A DNA stretch of 64,000 nt from Acidimicrobiales bacterium (GTDB lineage Bacteria > Actinomycetota > Acidimicrobiia > Acidimicrobiales > JADJXE01). The stretch covers positions 3,237,001 through 3,301,000 of the forward strand of contig JADJXE010000001.1 in NCBI GenBank assembly GCA_016716005.1, written 5' to 3'. The position numbers and the translations under genes were made by a program. Numbering within the stretch: position 1 is the first letter of the stretch; the number at the start of each line of letters is the position of its first letter. Positions 23,907 through 32,327 of the stretch are shown in pieces. The notes below the pieces were generated by a model, which worked only from the letters and a program-made list of their open reading frames with translations, was not told where the DNA came from and did no database searches.

Positions 23907-25270
23907 GGGGCCTCCCCGGAGCGGTCGATGGGGACGTGCCAGGGCCGGAACGGACGGCCCTCGGCCACGAAGACGCGCGAGAACAGCTCGTAGTACTCGA
24001 GGCGCAGCGCCTGCACGCCGGCGACGAGGGCCTCGAGGGCGAAGGTGAGGGCCCGGCCCACCACGAACACGACCACGGCCAGCAGGGCCCAGGCGCCGTC
24101 CCACAGGGCGGTCGTGGCGTCCCAGACGACCAGGCCCAGGGCGGCGTGGGTGAGGCCGAAGGCCGCCAGCCGGGCGAACGACACCACGTTCGACAGGAGC
24201 CGCAGGACCGTGTCGAACAGCTCGATGACCGCCTGGGCGACGCCGCCCGGGCCCGGCCCGGCCTCGGCCAGCAGGCCCACGAAGGCCAGGCCCAGCCCGA
24301 CCGCGCCGAGGGCGGCGCCCGCGACCCACAGCAGGTCCTGCCCGAACCAGACGCCAGCGGCGACGAGGCCGAGGGCGAGGAACAGCGACGCACCGGCGAT
24401 GCCCGTCGGGGCGTACAGGGCCAGGGCCGGCCCCCCCTCCCGCCAGCGGTTGACCGTCCCCAGCACGTAGCTGACCCCCAGGAGCACGGCTCCCACGCCG
24501 ATGCCGGCAACCAGCAGGGTGAGCGGCTCGTCGAGGGGAGAGATCCACAGCACCGGGAGGACCCCGGTGGGGCCGAAGAGCTCGCCGAACAGCAGGCCGA
24601 ACGCGCACGAGCTCAGGCCCAGTGCCAGCACCATCGGCCACACCGGGCGGAGGCGGGCCAGGGCCGGCAGGGCGCCGGCGCGCAGGGCGAGCGCGGCGGC
24701 CACGAGGAGCAGGCCGTCGCCGACGTCGCCGAACATCATCCCGAACATCACGACGTACGCAGCCGCCGCGAAGGGCGTCGGATCCACGTCGCGGTAGGGG
24801 ACGGTGGCGTAGGTGTCGACGAGCGGGCGGAACGCGGCGGCGCGCGAGGGCCGCAGCACCGTCGGCGGATCGGCGAGCCGGGGGCGGGGGAGCTCGACGA
24901 GGGCGCCGCCGAGCGGTCGCAACCGGGCCTCGATGGCCGCGACGTGGGCGGTGGGCGCCCAGCCGACGGCCGCGGTGACCTCGCCCCGACGGACGGCGGC
25001 CGCGCTCACCCGCTCGAGCTCGGCCTCCCCCGCCAGCAGGTCGAGGTGGCCGTCGTCCACGAGCCGATCGAGGTCGGGGGTGCCCCGGGCGAGTCGGGCC
25101 GCGGCGGCGGGTGCGCCCGGATCGGCCCTGCGGGCCTCGGCCAGGCGCTCGGCGGCCGGGCCGGCCGGCGTACCGGGGCGGGCGTCGGGCTCCACCATGC
25201 CGGCATCGGCGACCGCGGCCAGCGTGGCGCGCCAGCGACGGGTGGGGGCGACGATGGCGACGCGGCTCAT
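23900..25270 (-). CDS. ntpI: V/A-type ATPase subunit I (membrane stator, a-subunit)
   Basis: A 456-residue protein with a soluble N-terminal half (about 1-180, MSRVAIVAPTRRWRATLAAV) and a C-terminal half of seven or eight membrane helices beginning with AYVVMFGMMFGDVGDGLLLV, a hallmark of the family (FGmMfGDvGyGl). Family subunits are usually 600-700 residues, so this is a compact version with a shortened cytoplasmic arm. The conserved Arg-bearing helix near RLLSNVVSFARLAAFGLTHAAL would face Glu122 of the K ring. The ATG at 25270 starts 20 bases after the C-subunit stop. Confidence 0.93.
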   Translation of the reverse strand: MSRVAIVAPTRRWRATLAAVADAGMVEPDARPGTPAGPAAERLAEARRADPGAPAAAARLARGTPDLDRLVDDGHLDLLAGEAELERVSAAAVRRGEVTAAVGWAPTAHVAAIEARLRPLGGALVELPRPRLADPPTVLRPSRAAAFRPLVDTYATVPYRDVDPTPFAAAAYVVMFGMMFGDVGDGLLLVAAALALRAGALPALARLRPVWPMVLALGLSSCAFGLLFGELFGPTGVLPVLWISPLDEPLTLLVAGIGVGAVLLGVSYVLGTVNRWREGGPALALYAPTGIAGASLFLALGLVAAGVWFGQDLLWVAGAALGAVGLGLAFVGLLAEAGPGPGGVAQAVIELFDTVLRLLSNVVSFARLAAFGLTHAALGLVVWDATTALWDGAWALLAVVVFVVGRALTFALEALVAGVQALRLEYYELFSRVFVAEGRPFRPWHVPIDRSGEAPC

Positions 25271-25289
25271 GCGCACGGGGGTGGCTCGC

Positions 25290-26219
25290 TCAGCCCACCG
25301 CATCGAGCACCTCCCGCCCGCGCTCGCCCCAGGCGCACGCCTCCAGCGCGGCCCGGGCCCGCCAGGCGTCGACGAGGAGCAGCGCCACCGCGCCGACCAC
25401 CAGCGCCGGACCGGGGCGGCCGGAGCCCACCAGGAGGAGCGCGTCGTCGTCCACCCGCCTGACCCACCGGGCCTCGGCCCGCCACAGCTGGTCCGGACCG
25501 CTGGTGCCCTCCAGGGCGGCCCGCGCCGCGGGCGACACGAGGGCTGCCAGGGCCTCGGGGGTGGCCCAGGGCTCCCGCTCCCAGCGCGGCCCGAGCAGGC
25601 GGCACGCCTCGACGCGGGCCACCGGCGTGAGCGCACGCCGGTGCACGAGGGCCTCGCGGGCCACGACCAGCGCGGCGCCGGCCACGGCCCAGTCGGCAGC
25701 CGGCTCCACGCCGTCGGCCACGCGGCGGGCCCACGCCAGGCGCAGGGCCACGCCGATGTCGGCCGGGTCGGTCCCGCCGGGGTCACCCCACGGCGACGCC
25801 GCCAGCGCGGCGCGCACCTCCGCGGGCCCCGTGCTCTGGCGGATGCGCGGCCAGGCCACGGCCAGCGCGCCGAGGTCGTAGGTGGGCTCGGGCGACCCGC
25901 CGGCCAGGCGGGTGAGGAGCGCCTCGACGTCGGCGATCTCGAAGCCGCCGGCCAGCAGGCGGACGATCTCGGCGCCGGGCGGCCCGAGCCAGCCGGCCAG
26001 CACCCGGAGGTGCCAGAGCGTGGTCGCGGCGAGGGCGTGGCGGGCGGCGAGGGCGGTCATCGAGGGGTCGACGTCGCGCCCGTAGGGGGAGCGGGCCAGG
26101 GCGGCCACCGCCTGGGCGGGCGTGCGGGCCGCGGCGAGGTCGCGGGCACCGTCGCGGCCGAGCCGTCGGCGAGCGAGGAGCCGGGCCCGCACGCTCCCCG
26201 CCACCCAGCCCGCGCTCAT
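25290..26219 (-). CDS. ntpC: V/A-type ATPase subunit C (V0 d/AC39-like)
   Basis: A 309-residue all-helical protein starting SAGWVAGSVRARLLARRRLG. The recurring three-fold Leu/Ala-rich helical units and the segment LLAGGFEIADVEALLTRLAGG resemble subunit C (AC39 family), which sits as a funnel between the rotor ring and the central stalk. Such proteins are weakly conserved, so the call leans on position inside the operon, length (about 320 expected) and composition. It overlaps the H gene by ATGA. Confidence 0.75.
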   Translation of the reverse strand: MSAGWVAGSVRARLLARRRLGRDGARDLAAARTPAQAVAALARSPYGRDVDPSMTALAARHALAATTLWHLRVLAGWLGPPGAEIVRLLAGGFEIADVEALLTRLAGGSPEPTYDLGALAVAWPRIRQSTGPAEVRAALAASPWGDPGGTDPADIGVALRLAWARRVADGVEPAADWAVAGAALVVAREALVHRRALTPVARVEACRLLGPRWEREPWATPEALAALVSPAARAALEGTSGPDQLWRAEARWVRRVDDDALLLVGSGRPGPALVVGAVALLLVDAWRARAALEACAWGERGREVLDAVG

Positions 26220-26665
26220 CGGGCCGGCTCGTGGGGCCAGGCGCCCCGGCGCACCTCGTCCAGGACCCGGTCGACCAGGGCCGGGAGCCGCGCGTCGGCC
26301 CGGTGCCGCACCGCGGCGGCCTCGGCGTCGGCCGCGGCGAGCAGGCGGTCACGCTCGGCCGCCTCCAGGGCCACCCGCTGCCGGGCGGCGTCGGCGCGCT
26401 GGGCGGCCGCATCGGTGCGGGCCCCGGCCCGCAGCTGCTCGCCCCTGGCGGTGGCCTCGGCCCGGCGGGCTCGGGCGGCGGCGGCGGCACGGGCCCGCCG
26501 GCGCTGGGCCTCCCGCTGGGCGTCGTCGAGGGCGGCGAACACGGGGGCCAGCTCGGCCTCGACGGCGCGCGTCACGTCGGCGGGGACGCCCGCGGGCCCG
26601 GCCGGCCCCGGCGCCGCGACCGGTCGGAGGCGGCGCAGGCGGTCGCGCAGCCGGGGAGCAGGCAC
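26216..26665 (-). CDS. ntpH: V/A-type ATPase subunit H/G-like coiled coil (peripheral stalk)
   Basis: A 149-residue protein that is almost entirely one long Ala/Arg/Glu helix (about 25-140) without aromatic residues in the rod. It is the first gene of the ATPase operon, where Thermus and other bacteria have the G/H stalk subunit that pairs with E. Sequence alone cannot prove the identity because coiled coils converge. The GTG at 26665 has GAGGGGG eight bases upstream. Confidence 0.65.
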   Translation of the reverse strand: MPAPRLRDRLRRLRPVAAPGPAGPAGVPADVTRAVEAELAPVFAALDDAQREAQRRRARAAAAARARRAEATARGEQLRAGARTDAAAQRADAARQRVALEAAERDRLLAAADAEAAAVRHRADARLPALVDRVLDEVRRGAWPHEPAR

Positions 26666-26856
26666 CGCTCAGCCCCCTCGCCCTCGACGGGGTGCGGTCA
26701 CACCTCTGGCGTACGCCTCCCGCCGACCGGCGGGCAGGGGCCAACGTCCCTCGACGGCCGGGACCTCGCGGACCTCCCGGACCTCGGCGGTCGGCGGTGC
26801 ACCCCGCGGCCGCGGTGGGTCGACGGCGCCGGGCGCCGGGCCCAACATGAGAGCGA

Positions 26857-27612
26857 ATGAGACGGGCCCAGCCCGCGGGCGTCGCCCGCGTGGGGTGCTC
26901 CGGGTACGACTACCCGGACTGGCGGGGCGTGGTGTACCCGCCGGGGCTGGCGCGCCAGCGGTGGTTCGAGCGCTACGCCGAGCTGTTCGACACCGTGGAG
27001 CTCAACGCCACGTTCTACGGCCTCCCCACGCCGGCGGTCGTGGGGTCGTGGCGCGCCCGCGCGCCCGAGGGCTTCGTGTACGCGGTGAAGCTGAGCCGGT
27101 TCGGCACCCACCGCAAGCGGCTCATCGACCCTGGGTCGTGGCTGCCGGTGTTCCTGGAGCGGCTCGAGCCCCTGGGGCCGGTGCTCGGACCCGTGCTGGT
27201 GCAGCTCCCACCTCGTTGGCGTGCCGATCCCGCCCGCCTCGACGCCTTCCTCGCCGCCGCGCCCCGCCGCCTGCGGTGGGCGGTCGAGGTGCGCGACCCG
27301 CGCTGGCTGTGCGACCCCGTGTTCGAGGTGCTGCGCCGCCACCGCGCCGCCCTCGTCCACCACGACCTGCTCCCCGACCACCCCGACGTGGTGACGGCAG
27401 GGTTCGCGTACGAGCGCTTCCACGGCCCCGACGCGCGCCGGGCGCCGTACGCCGGTCGGTATCCGCACGACGCCCTGGACGCCGCCGCCCGGCGGCTCCG
27501 GGCCCACCTGGCCGAGGGCCGCGACGTGTTCGCCTACTTCAACAACGACATCGGGGGCGCGGCCGTGGACGACGCCCTGGCCTTGCGCCGCGCCCTCGGC
27601 GGGGCGGCGTGA
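26857..27612 (+). CDS. DUF72 domain-containing protein
   Basis: A 251-residue TIM-barrel-like protein of the DUF72 (YecE) family. It has VGCSGYDYPDWRGVVYPPGL at the start, ELFDTVELNATFYGLPT, AVKLSRFGTHRKRLIDPG, VEVRDPRWLCDPVFEVLR and FAYFNNDIGG at the end, all typical. The function of the family is unproven; it has been discussed as a nuclease- or isomerase-like barrel. Start at the ATG 26857, with GAGAGCGA just before. It is divergent from the V-ATPase operon across about 190 bases that contain GC-rich dyads but no promoter I can name with confidence. Confidence 0.92.
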   Translation: MRRAQPAGVARVGCSGYDYPDWRGVVYPPGLARQRWFERYAELFDTVELNATFYGLPTPAVVGSWRARAPEGFVYAVKLSRFGTHRKRLIDPGSWLPVFLERLEPLGPVLGPVLVQLPPRWRADPARLDAFLAAAPRRLRWAVEVRDPRWLCDPVFEVLRRHRAALVHHDLLPDHPDVVTAGFAYERFHGPDARRAPYAGRYPHDALDAAARRLRAHLAEGRDVFAYFNNDIGGAAVDDALALRRALGGAA

Positions 27613-27648
27613 ACCGCCCTACGGACCGAGGACGTCGACCGCCTCAGC

Positions 27649-27670
27649 GGCCACCACGACGGTGGTGGTC
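27649..27670. terminator. Bidirectional hairpin between convergent genes
   Basis: GGCCACCAC (27649-27657), loop GACG and GTGGTGGTC (27662-27670) form a nine-base-pair stem with one G-U pair. It lies between the stops of the DUF72 gene and the pentapeptide-repeat gene, which converge here. There is no T-run; the placement supports a shared terminator. Confidence 0.5.
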
Positions 27671-27694
27671 GGGCTCGTCACCGGCGGCCACGCG

Positions 27695-28129
27695 TCAGTC
27701 GCGGACGGCACCGCCGTCGTCGGGCTCGACCCCCAGCGGCCACCTGGTGTCGTCGTCGTAGTGCGCGCCCCGCAGGTCGGCGCCGTCGAGGTCGGCCCCC
27801 CGCAGGTCGGCCCCCCGCAGGTCGGCGTCGCGCAGGTCGGCGAGCAGCAGGTCGGCGGCGGTCGCGTCGGCGTCGTGGAGGTCGGCCCCGACCAGGTCGG
27901 CACCGGCCAGCTCGGCCCCGCGGAGGTGGGCGCCGTGCAGGTCGGCGCGGCCGAGGTCGGAGCTGGTGAGGTCGGCGTGGCCGAGCTGGGCATGCTCGAG
28001 GTCGGCACCCTCCAGGTTGGCGCCGTGGGCGTCGGCGCCGTCGAGGTCGGCCCGGCGGAGGTCCCGGCCGTGCAGATCCTGGTCGCGGAGGTCGGCACCT
28101 GGCCGGTCGGGTTCGCGTCGCGTGGCCAC
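27695..28129 (-). CDS. Pentapeptide-repeat protein
   Basis: A 144-residue protein built of about twenty consecutive A-D/N-L-x-x units (for example ADLDGADAHGANLEGADLEH) from about residue 14 to 130. These form a right-handed square beta-helix. Pentapeptide proteins include gyrase-protecting DNA mimics (MfpA, Qnr), but most have no known target; the surface here is Asp/His-rich, which is at least compatible with DNA mimicry. The GTG at 28129 follows GGAGA at a suitable distance. The GTCGGC-rich periodicity on the plus strand in this stretch is only the coding repeat. Confidence 0.88.
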   Translation of the reverse strand: MATRREPDRPGADLRDQDLHGRDLRRADLDGADAHGANLEGADLEHAQLGHADLTSSDLGRADLHGAHLRGAELAGADLVGADLHDADATAADLLLADLRDADLRGADLRGADLDGADLRGAHYDDDTRWPLGVEPDDGGAVRD

Positions 28130-28200
28130 CGGTCTCCACGGTACCGGGCGGTGCCCACCAGCCCGTGGCGGCGATGGCGCAGCCCGCGTGAGGGGGTGGC

Positions 28201-29151
28201 TCAGCCCGTGGTGAGGGTGGTCAGGTCGGCGCGTCGCTCGACCGCCGGCAGAGCCGAGAGCGCGGCCCAGAGCAGCGGCGAGGTGTCGTCGACCTCCGCC
28301 CGCAACCGGAGTCCGGCCCGGGCGGCGACGGCCAGGCAGTGCGCGAGCAGCGCCTGGGTGAGCGCGGATCCCCGGGGCAGCTCTTGGTCGAGCACGCCGA
28401 CGTGCACCAGGTGGGCCCAGCCGGTGTCGGGCGGCGCCGGTGGGCGGACGAGCTCGGCCACGCCGACGATCCGGCCCCTGGCGTCGAGCGCGCAGACCGA
28501 CGACCCGCTGATCACGTCCGGGCCGCAGAACTCGGCCACCGCCTCGTGGCCGGTCATGGCCGCCGGCGGGGCCCACGCGTGGGTGCGCCGGTGGCGCTCG
28601 GCGTGGGCGCGGGCCGCGTCGGCCACCGGTACCGGGGACCCCAGCCCGGTGCCCACCGCGAGGAGCCGGTACCCGAGCGAGGCCGCGTCGGCCGCGTCGG
28701 CCGCCCAGCGGGCGACCTCGGGGGCCGCAGGGTCGACCACCGCCTCGAGCGTGCGGGCGACCACCGAGGAGCCGCGACGGGCGAGGAAGGCCATCGTGGG
28801 TGCGTCGGTGCCCCGGGCCCGAGCCAGCCAGGGCCGGGCGTCGCCGGCCTCCCGCAGGGCCGTCACCAGGCTGGTCCCGATGCCCTCGTTCCGGCGCTGC
28901 GGCGCCACGTCGATCACGACGAGCCGGTGCGACGGGTAGTGGCTGCTGCCCGCGAGGGAGCCCACCCCCACCACGGTGCGGTCGTCGACGGCCACCAGGG
29001 TGCGGCCGGGGAGGTCCGGGCGGAGGGGCAGCCGGCCGTGCACCGAGGAGATCGAGCGCATCACGGGGTCGCCCGACCACACCGCGTCGAGCACGCGCTG
29101 CACGCCGGCCGCGTCGTGGGGCGTGAAGGGCCGGACGCTCGGGCCGGTCAT
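28201..29151 (-). CDS. GNAT-family N-acetyltransferase, tandem domains
   Basis: A 316-residue protein with an N-terminal GNAT domain: VRPFTPHDAAGVQRVLDAVW at the start and the acetyl-CoA loop IDVAPQRRNEGIGTSLV at about 88-104. A second, more diverged GNAT-like half follows from about residue 180, with HVGVLDQELPRGSALTQALL in the equivalent place. Tandem GNATs of this size occur in actinobacteria (mycothiol synthase is one), but I see no evidence for that specific role. The acceptor is unknown. It is followed by the pentapeptide-repeat gene and preceded by a damaged DUF1294 gene in the same orientation. Confidence 0.85.
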   Translation of the reverse strand: MTGPSVRPFTPHDAAGVQRVLDAVWSGDPVMRSISSVHGRLPLRPDLPGRTLVAVDDRTVVGVGSLAGSSHYPSHRLVVIDVAPQRRNEGIGTSLVTALREAGDARPWLARARGTDAPTMAFLARRGSSVVARTLEAVVDPAAPEVARWAADAADAASLGYRLLAVGTGLGSPVPVADAARAHAERHRRTHAWAPPAAMTGHEAVAEFCGPDVISGSSVCALDARGRIVGVAELVRPPAPPDTGWAHLVHVGVLDQELPRGSALTQALLAHCLAVAARAGLRLRAEVDDTSPLLWAALSALPAVERRADLTTLTTG

Positions 29152-29164
29152 GGGGCCCCCGCCC

Positions 29165-29520
29165 TCAGCCGGTGAGGGCGGCCACGGCGACGCCCGCCCA
29201 GAGCACGGTCGCCAGCGCCAGCACCAGGGTGAAGGCCGGCTTGCGGGTCTTGTGGTGGAACACCCCCGGCCGGCCCACCCCCCGGCCACGCCCCCCAGCA
29301 GCGCAGCCGCGTGCAGCACCACCTCGGGCACGCGAGTGCCTCCCCGCTGGGCCCGGCGCTTGTCCAACCCGTACAGGGCGAACGTGGCCGCGCCGGCGGC
29401 GACCAGCCAGACGAGCACCAGGGGGAGCGGCGTGAGGACCGCCAGGGCCACCACGGCGACGGCGGTGAGCGCGCCGCCGAGGATCGCGAACGAGCGGTGT
29501 GGGCGGACGGCAGGGACCAC
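29165..29520 (-). pseudogene. DUF1294 membrane protein, frameshifted
   Basis: The first part from the GTG at 29520 reads a hydrophobic segment (FAILGGALTAVAVVALAVL) and then ALYGLDKRRAQRGGTRVPE and LLGGVAGGWAGR, as in DUF1294 proteins. The family-typical continuation FHHKTRKPAFTLVLALA lies in a different frame that ends at 29165. One extra G in the run of five G (plus-strand C run, 29263-29267) would join the two frames exactly. This is either a true single-base deletion or a sequencing/assembly error in a homopolymer. The protein would have about 118 residues and three membrane helices. Confidence 0.75.
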
Positions 29521-29548
29521 GGCGCCACCCTACGTTCGTGGTCGCCCG

Positions 29549-29554
29549 TAGGAT
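29549..29554 (+). promoter_or_regulatory. TAGGAT -10-like element for GH63 gene
   Basis: The hexamer ends six bases before the ATG at 29561, consistent with a leaderless transcript. No Shine-Dalgarno sequence is present. Confidence 0.4.
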
Positions 29555-29560
29555 CCGGCC

Positions 29561-32296
29561 ATGCCCACCGTCGAGCACGCCCGTCTGCGAGAGGCCCGCG
29601 AGGGGATCGCCTGGAAGCGCTGGGGCCCCTACCTGAGCGAGCGCCAGTGGGGCACCGTGCGCGAGGACTACAGCGACAACGGCGACGCCTGGGGCTACCT
29701 CACCCACGACCAGTCGCGCTCGCGGGCGTACCGGTGGGGCGAGGACGGCATCGCGGGCATCTGCGACGACAAGCAGCAGCTCTGCTTCGCGCTCGCGCTG
29801 TGGAACGGGCGCGACCCGATCCTGAAGGAGCGGCTCTTCGGCGTGACCAACGCCGAGGGCAACCACGGCGAGGACGTGAAGGAGTACTACTTCTACCTCG
29901 ACGCCACGCCGACGAGCTCCTACCTCAGGTACCTCTACAAGTACCCGCAGGCCGAGTTCCCCTACGCCGACCTGGTCGCCACCAACCGGGCCCGGACGAG
30001 GACCGAGCCGGAGTACGAGCTGCTGGACACCGGCGTGTTCGACGAGGACCGCTACTTCGACGTGGTGGTCGAAGTGGCCAAGGGGGGGCCGGACGACCTC
30101 CTGGTCCGCATCGAGGCCCACAACCGGGGTCCCGAGTCGGCCACCATCCACCTGCTGCCGACGCTGTGGTACCGCAACACCTGGTCGTGGGGTGGCGACG
30201 AGACCACGAAGCCGGTGCTCCGGCGGGTGGACGCCACCGCCGACGCGCCGGCTGCGGTGGCCGCCGAGCACCCTCGCCTCGGCACCCGCCACCTGTACGT
30301 CGAGGGCCAGCCCCAGCTGCTCTTCACCGAGAACGAGACAAACCGCGAGCGGCTCTGGGGCGAGCCGAACCCCCAGCCCTTCGTGAAGGACGCGTTCCAC
30401 GAGGCCGTCGTCAACGGGGTCGCGGGCGCGGTGAACCCGGACGGCGTCGGCACCAAGTGCGCCGCCCACCACGAGCTCGAGGTCCCTGCGGGTGGCTCGG
30501 CCGTCCTGCGGCTGCGGCTGGTCGATCGCTGGCCGGACGAGTGGTCGGACGACCCGGTGGGCGACGAGCTCGAGCGGATCATGGTCTGGCGACGCGCCGA
30601 GGCCGACGACTTCTACGACGCCATCACCCCGCCCTCGGCCGACGAGGACGGCCGGCTGATCATCCGCCAGGCGCTCGCCGGCATGCTCTGGTCGAAGCAG
30701 TACTACCTGTTCGACGTGGCCACCTGGCTGGAGGAGCACGGCGCCGAGCCGCTCGCGAGCTTCCGCGGGCCCGACGTGCGGAACCGCGAGTGGTTCCACA
30801 TGATCAACGACGACGTGATCTCCATGCCGGACAAGTGGGAGTACCCCTGGTACGCGGCGTGGGACCTCGCCTTCCACACGCTCGCGCTCGACCTGGTCGA
30901 CCACGACTTCGCGCTCCAGCAGCTCGACCTCATGCTCAGCGAGCTGTACCTGCACCCCAACGGCCAGATCCCCGCGTACGAGTGGAACTTCGGCGACGTG
31001 AACCCGCCGGTGCACGCCTGGGCGACCCTGTTCCTCTACCGCTCGGGCCGGGGCCAGGGCGCCCCCGCCCACGCCGACCTGCAGTTCCTGAAGGACGCCT
31101 TCCAGAAGCTGCTCGTCAACTACACGTGGTGGGTCAACCGCAAGGACCGCGAGGGGCGCCACGTGTTCGAGGGCGGCTTCCTGGGCCTCGACAACATCGG
31201 CGTGTTCGACCGCTCGAAGCCCCTGCCGACCGGGGGCCACCTGGAGCAGGCCGACGGCACCGCCTGGATGGCGCTGTACACGCAGAACATGCTGGAGATC
31301 GCCGTCGAGCTGGCGCTGCACGACCCCACGTACGAGGACATGGTCCTGCGCTTCCTCGCCCAGTTCGTGCGCATCGCGGCAGCCATGGATCGGGTCGGCA
31401 CCCACGACGACGAGATGTGGGACGAGGAGGACGGCTTCTTCTACGACGTCCTCCGCCTGCCCGACGGCAGCGCCACGAGGCTCAAGGTGCGCTCGTACGT
31501 GGGGCTGCTCCCGCTGTGCGCCGTCACGGTGCTGTCGGGCGACCTCGTCGGGCGGTTCCCCCGGGTGGCCGAGCAGCTCCGGAAGATGCTCGAGCGCCAC
31601 GGCGACCTCCTCGCCAACATCACCGACCCCCGCGTCCCCGGGGTGCAGGGGCGTCGGCTGCTCGCCGTGATCGACGAGGGGAAGCTCCGCCGGATCCTTG
31701 CCCGCATGCTCGACGAGGAGCGGTTCCTCAGCCCGTACGGCGTCCGCTCCCTCAGCAAGTGGCACGAGCGCGAGCCCTACGTGTTCGAGGTGCACGGCGA
31801 GCGCTACGAGGTGGGCTACCTGCCGGCCGAGTCGGACAGCGGGCTCTTCGGCGGCAACTCCAACTGGCGCGGCCCCGTGTGGTTCCCCGTCAACGTGCTG
31901 ATCATCCGCGCCCTGCTGCAGCTCTACACGTACTTCGGCGACGACCTCCGGGTGGAGTGCCCCACCGGCTCCGGCCGCGAGATGAACCTGTTCGAGGTCG
32001 CCCAGGAGATCGGGTCCCGGCTCACGGCGATCTTCCGGCGTGACGAGCACGGCCGTCGCCCGGTGTTCGGGGGTGCCGAGCGCTTCCAGACCGACCCGCA
32101 CTGGCGGGACAACCTCCTGTTCTACGAGTACTTCCAGGGCGACGACGGCGCCGGGCTCGGCGCCAGCCACCAGACCGGCTGGACGGGCACGGTCGCCCGC
32201 GTGATGCAGCTGCTGGCCCTGCTCACCCCCGAGGTCCTGCGCGACGAGGGGATCGCGCCGCTCACCGTGCACTACCTGCGGTCCACCGAGGGGTGA
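29561..32296 (+). CDS. GH63-type glycoside hydrolase (MGH1-like glucosidase)
   Basis: A 911-residue protein of the glycoside hydrolase 63 / (alpha/alpha)6-barrel group. It begins EHARLREAREGIAWKRWGPYLSERQWGTVREDYS, the conserved start of bacterial MGH1-like proteins, with an N-terminal beta domain and a C-terminal barrel from about residue 370. The predicted catalytic acid is Asp435 in WYAAWDLAFH, and the partner acid region is SNWRGPVWFPVN (767-778). Relatives act on glucosyl- or mannosylglycerate and alpha-glucosides; the substrate here is not defined. No signal peptide, so it is intracellular, possibly handling a compatible solute. Leaderless start. Confidence 0.9.
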   Translation: MPTVEHARLREAREGIAWKRWGPYLSERQWGTVREDYSDNGDAWGYLTHDQSRSRAYRWGEDGIAGICDDKQQLCFALALWNGRDPILKERLFGVTNAEGNHGEDVKEYYFYLDATPTSSYLRYLYKYPQAEFPYADLVATNRARTRTEPEYELLDTGVFDEDRYFDVVVEVAKGGPDDLLVRIEAHNRGPESATIHLLPTLWYRNTWSWGGDETTKPVLRRVDATADAPAAVAAEHPRLGTRHLYVEGQPQLLFTENETNRERLWGEPNPQPFVKDAFHEAVVNGVAGAVNPDGVGTKCAAHHELEVPAGGSAVLRLRLVDRWPDEWSDDPVGDELERIMVWRRAEADDFYDAITPPSADEDGRLIIRQALAGMLWSKQYYLFDVATWLEEHGAEPLASFRGPDVRNREWFHMINDDVISMPDKWEYPWYAAWDLAFHTLALDLVDHDFALQQLDLMLSELYLHPNGQIPAYEWNFGDVNPPVHAWATLFLYRSGRGQGAPAHADLQFLKDAFQKLLVNYTWWVNRKDREGRHVFEGGFLGLDNIGVFDRSKPLPTGGHLEQADGTAWMALYTQNMLEIAVELALHDPTYEDMVLRFLAQFVRIAAAMDRVGTHDDEMWDEEDGFFYDVLRLPDGSATRLKVRSYVGLLPLCAVTVLSGDLVGRFPRVAEQLRKMLERHGDLLANITDPRVPGVQGRRLLAVIDEGKLRRILARMLDEERFLSPYGVRSLSKWHEREPYVFEVHGERYEVGYLPAESDSGLFGGNSNWRGPVWFPVNVLIIRALLQLYTYFGDDLRVECPTGSGREMNLFEVAQEIGSRLTAIFRRDEHGRRPVFGGAERFQTDPHWRDNLLFYEYFQGDDGAGLGASHQTGWTGTVARVMQLLALLTPEVLRDEGIAPLTVHYLRSTEG

Positions 32297-32313
32297 CGGC
32301 GGCGGGCGCCGGG

Positions 32314-32319
32314 TACGGT
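32314..32319 (+). promoter_or_regulatory. TACGGT -10-like element
   Basis: It ends eight bases before the ATG of the alkylsulfatase-like gene at 32328, again with no Shine-Dalgarno site. Confidence 0.35.
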
Positions 32320-32327
32320 GCCCGCCC

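Noticed and set aside
27770..28090. Regular GTCGGC-rich periodicity that could be taken for a CRISPR-like or tandem repeat array
   Set aside because: It is the coding sequence of pentapeptide repeats on the minus strand; spacing is 15 bases and units are diverged as expected for protein repeats.
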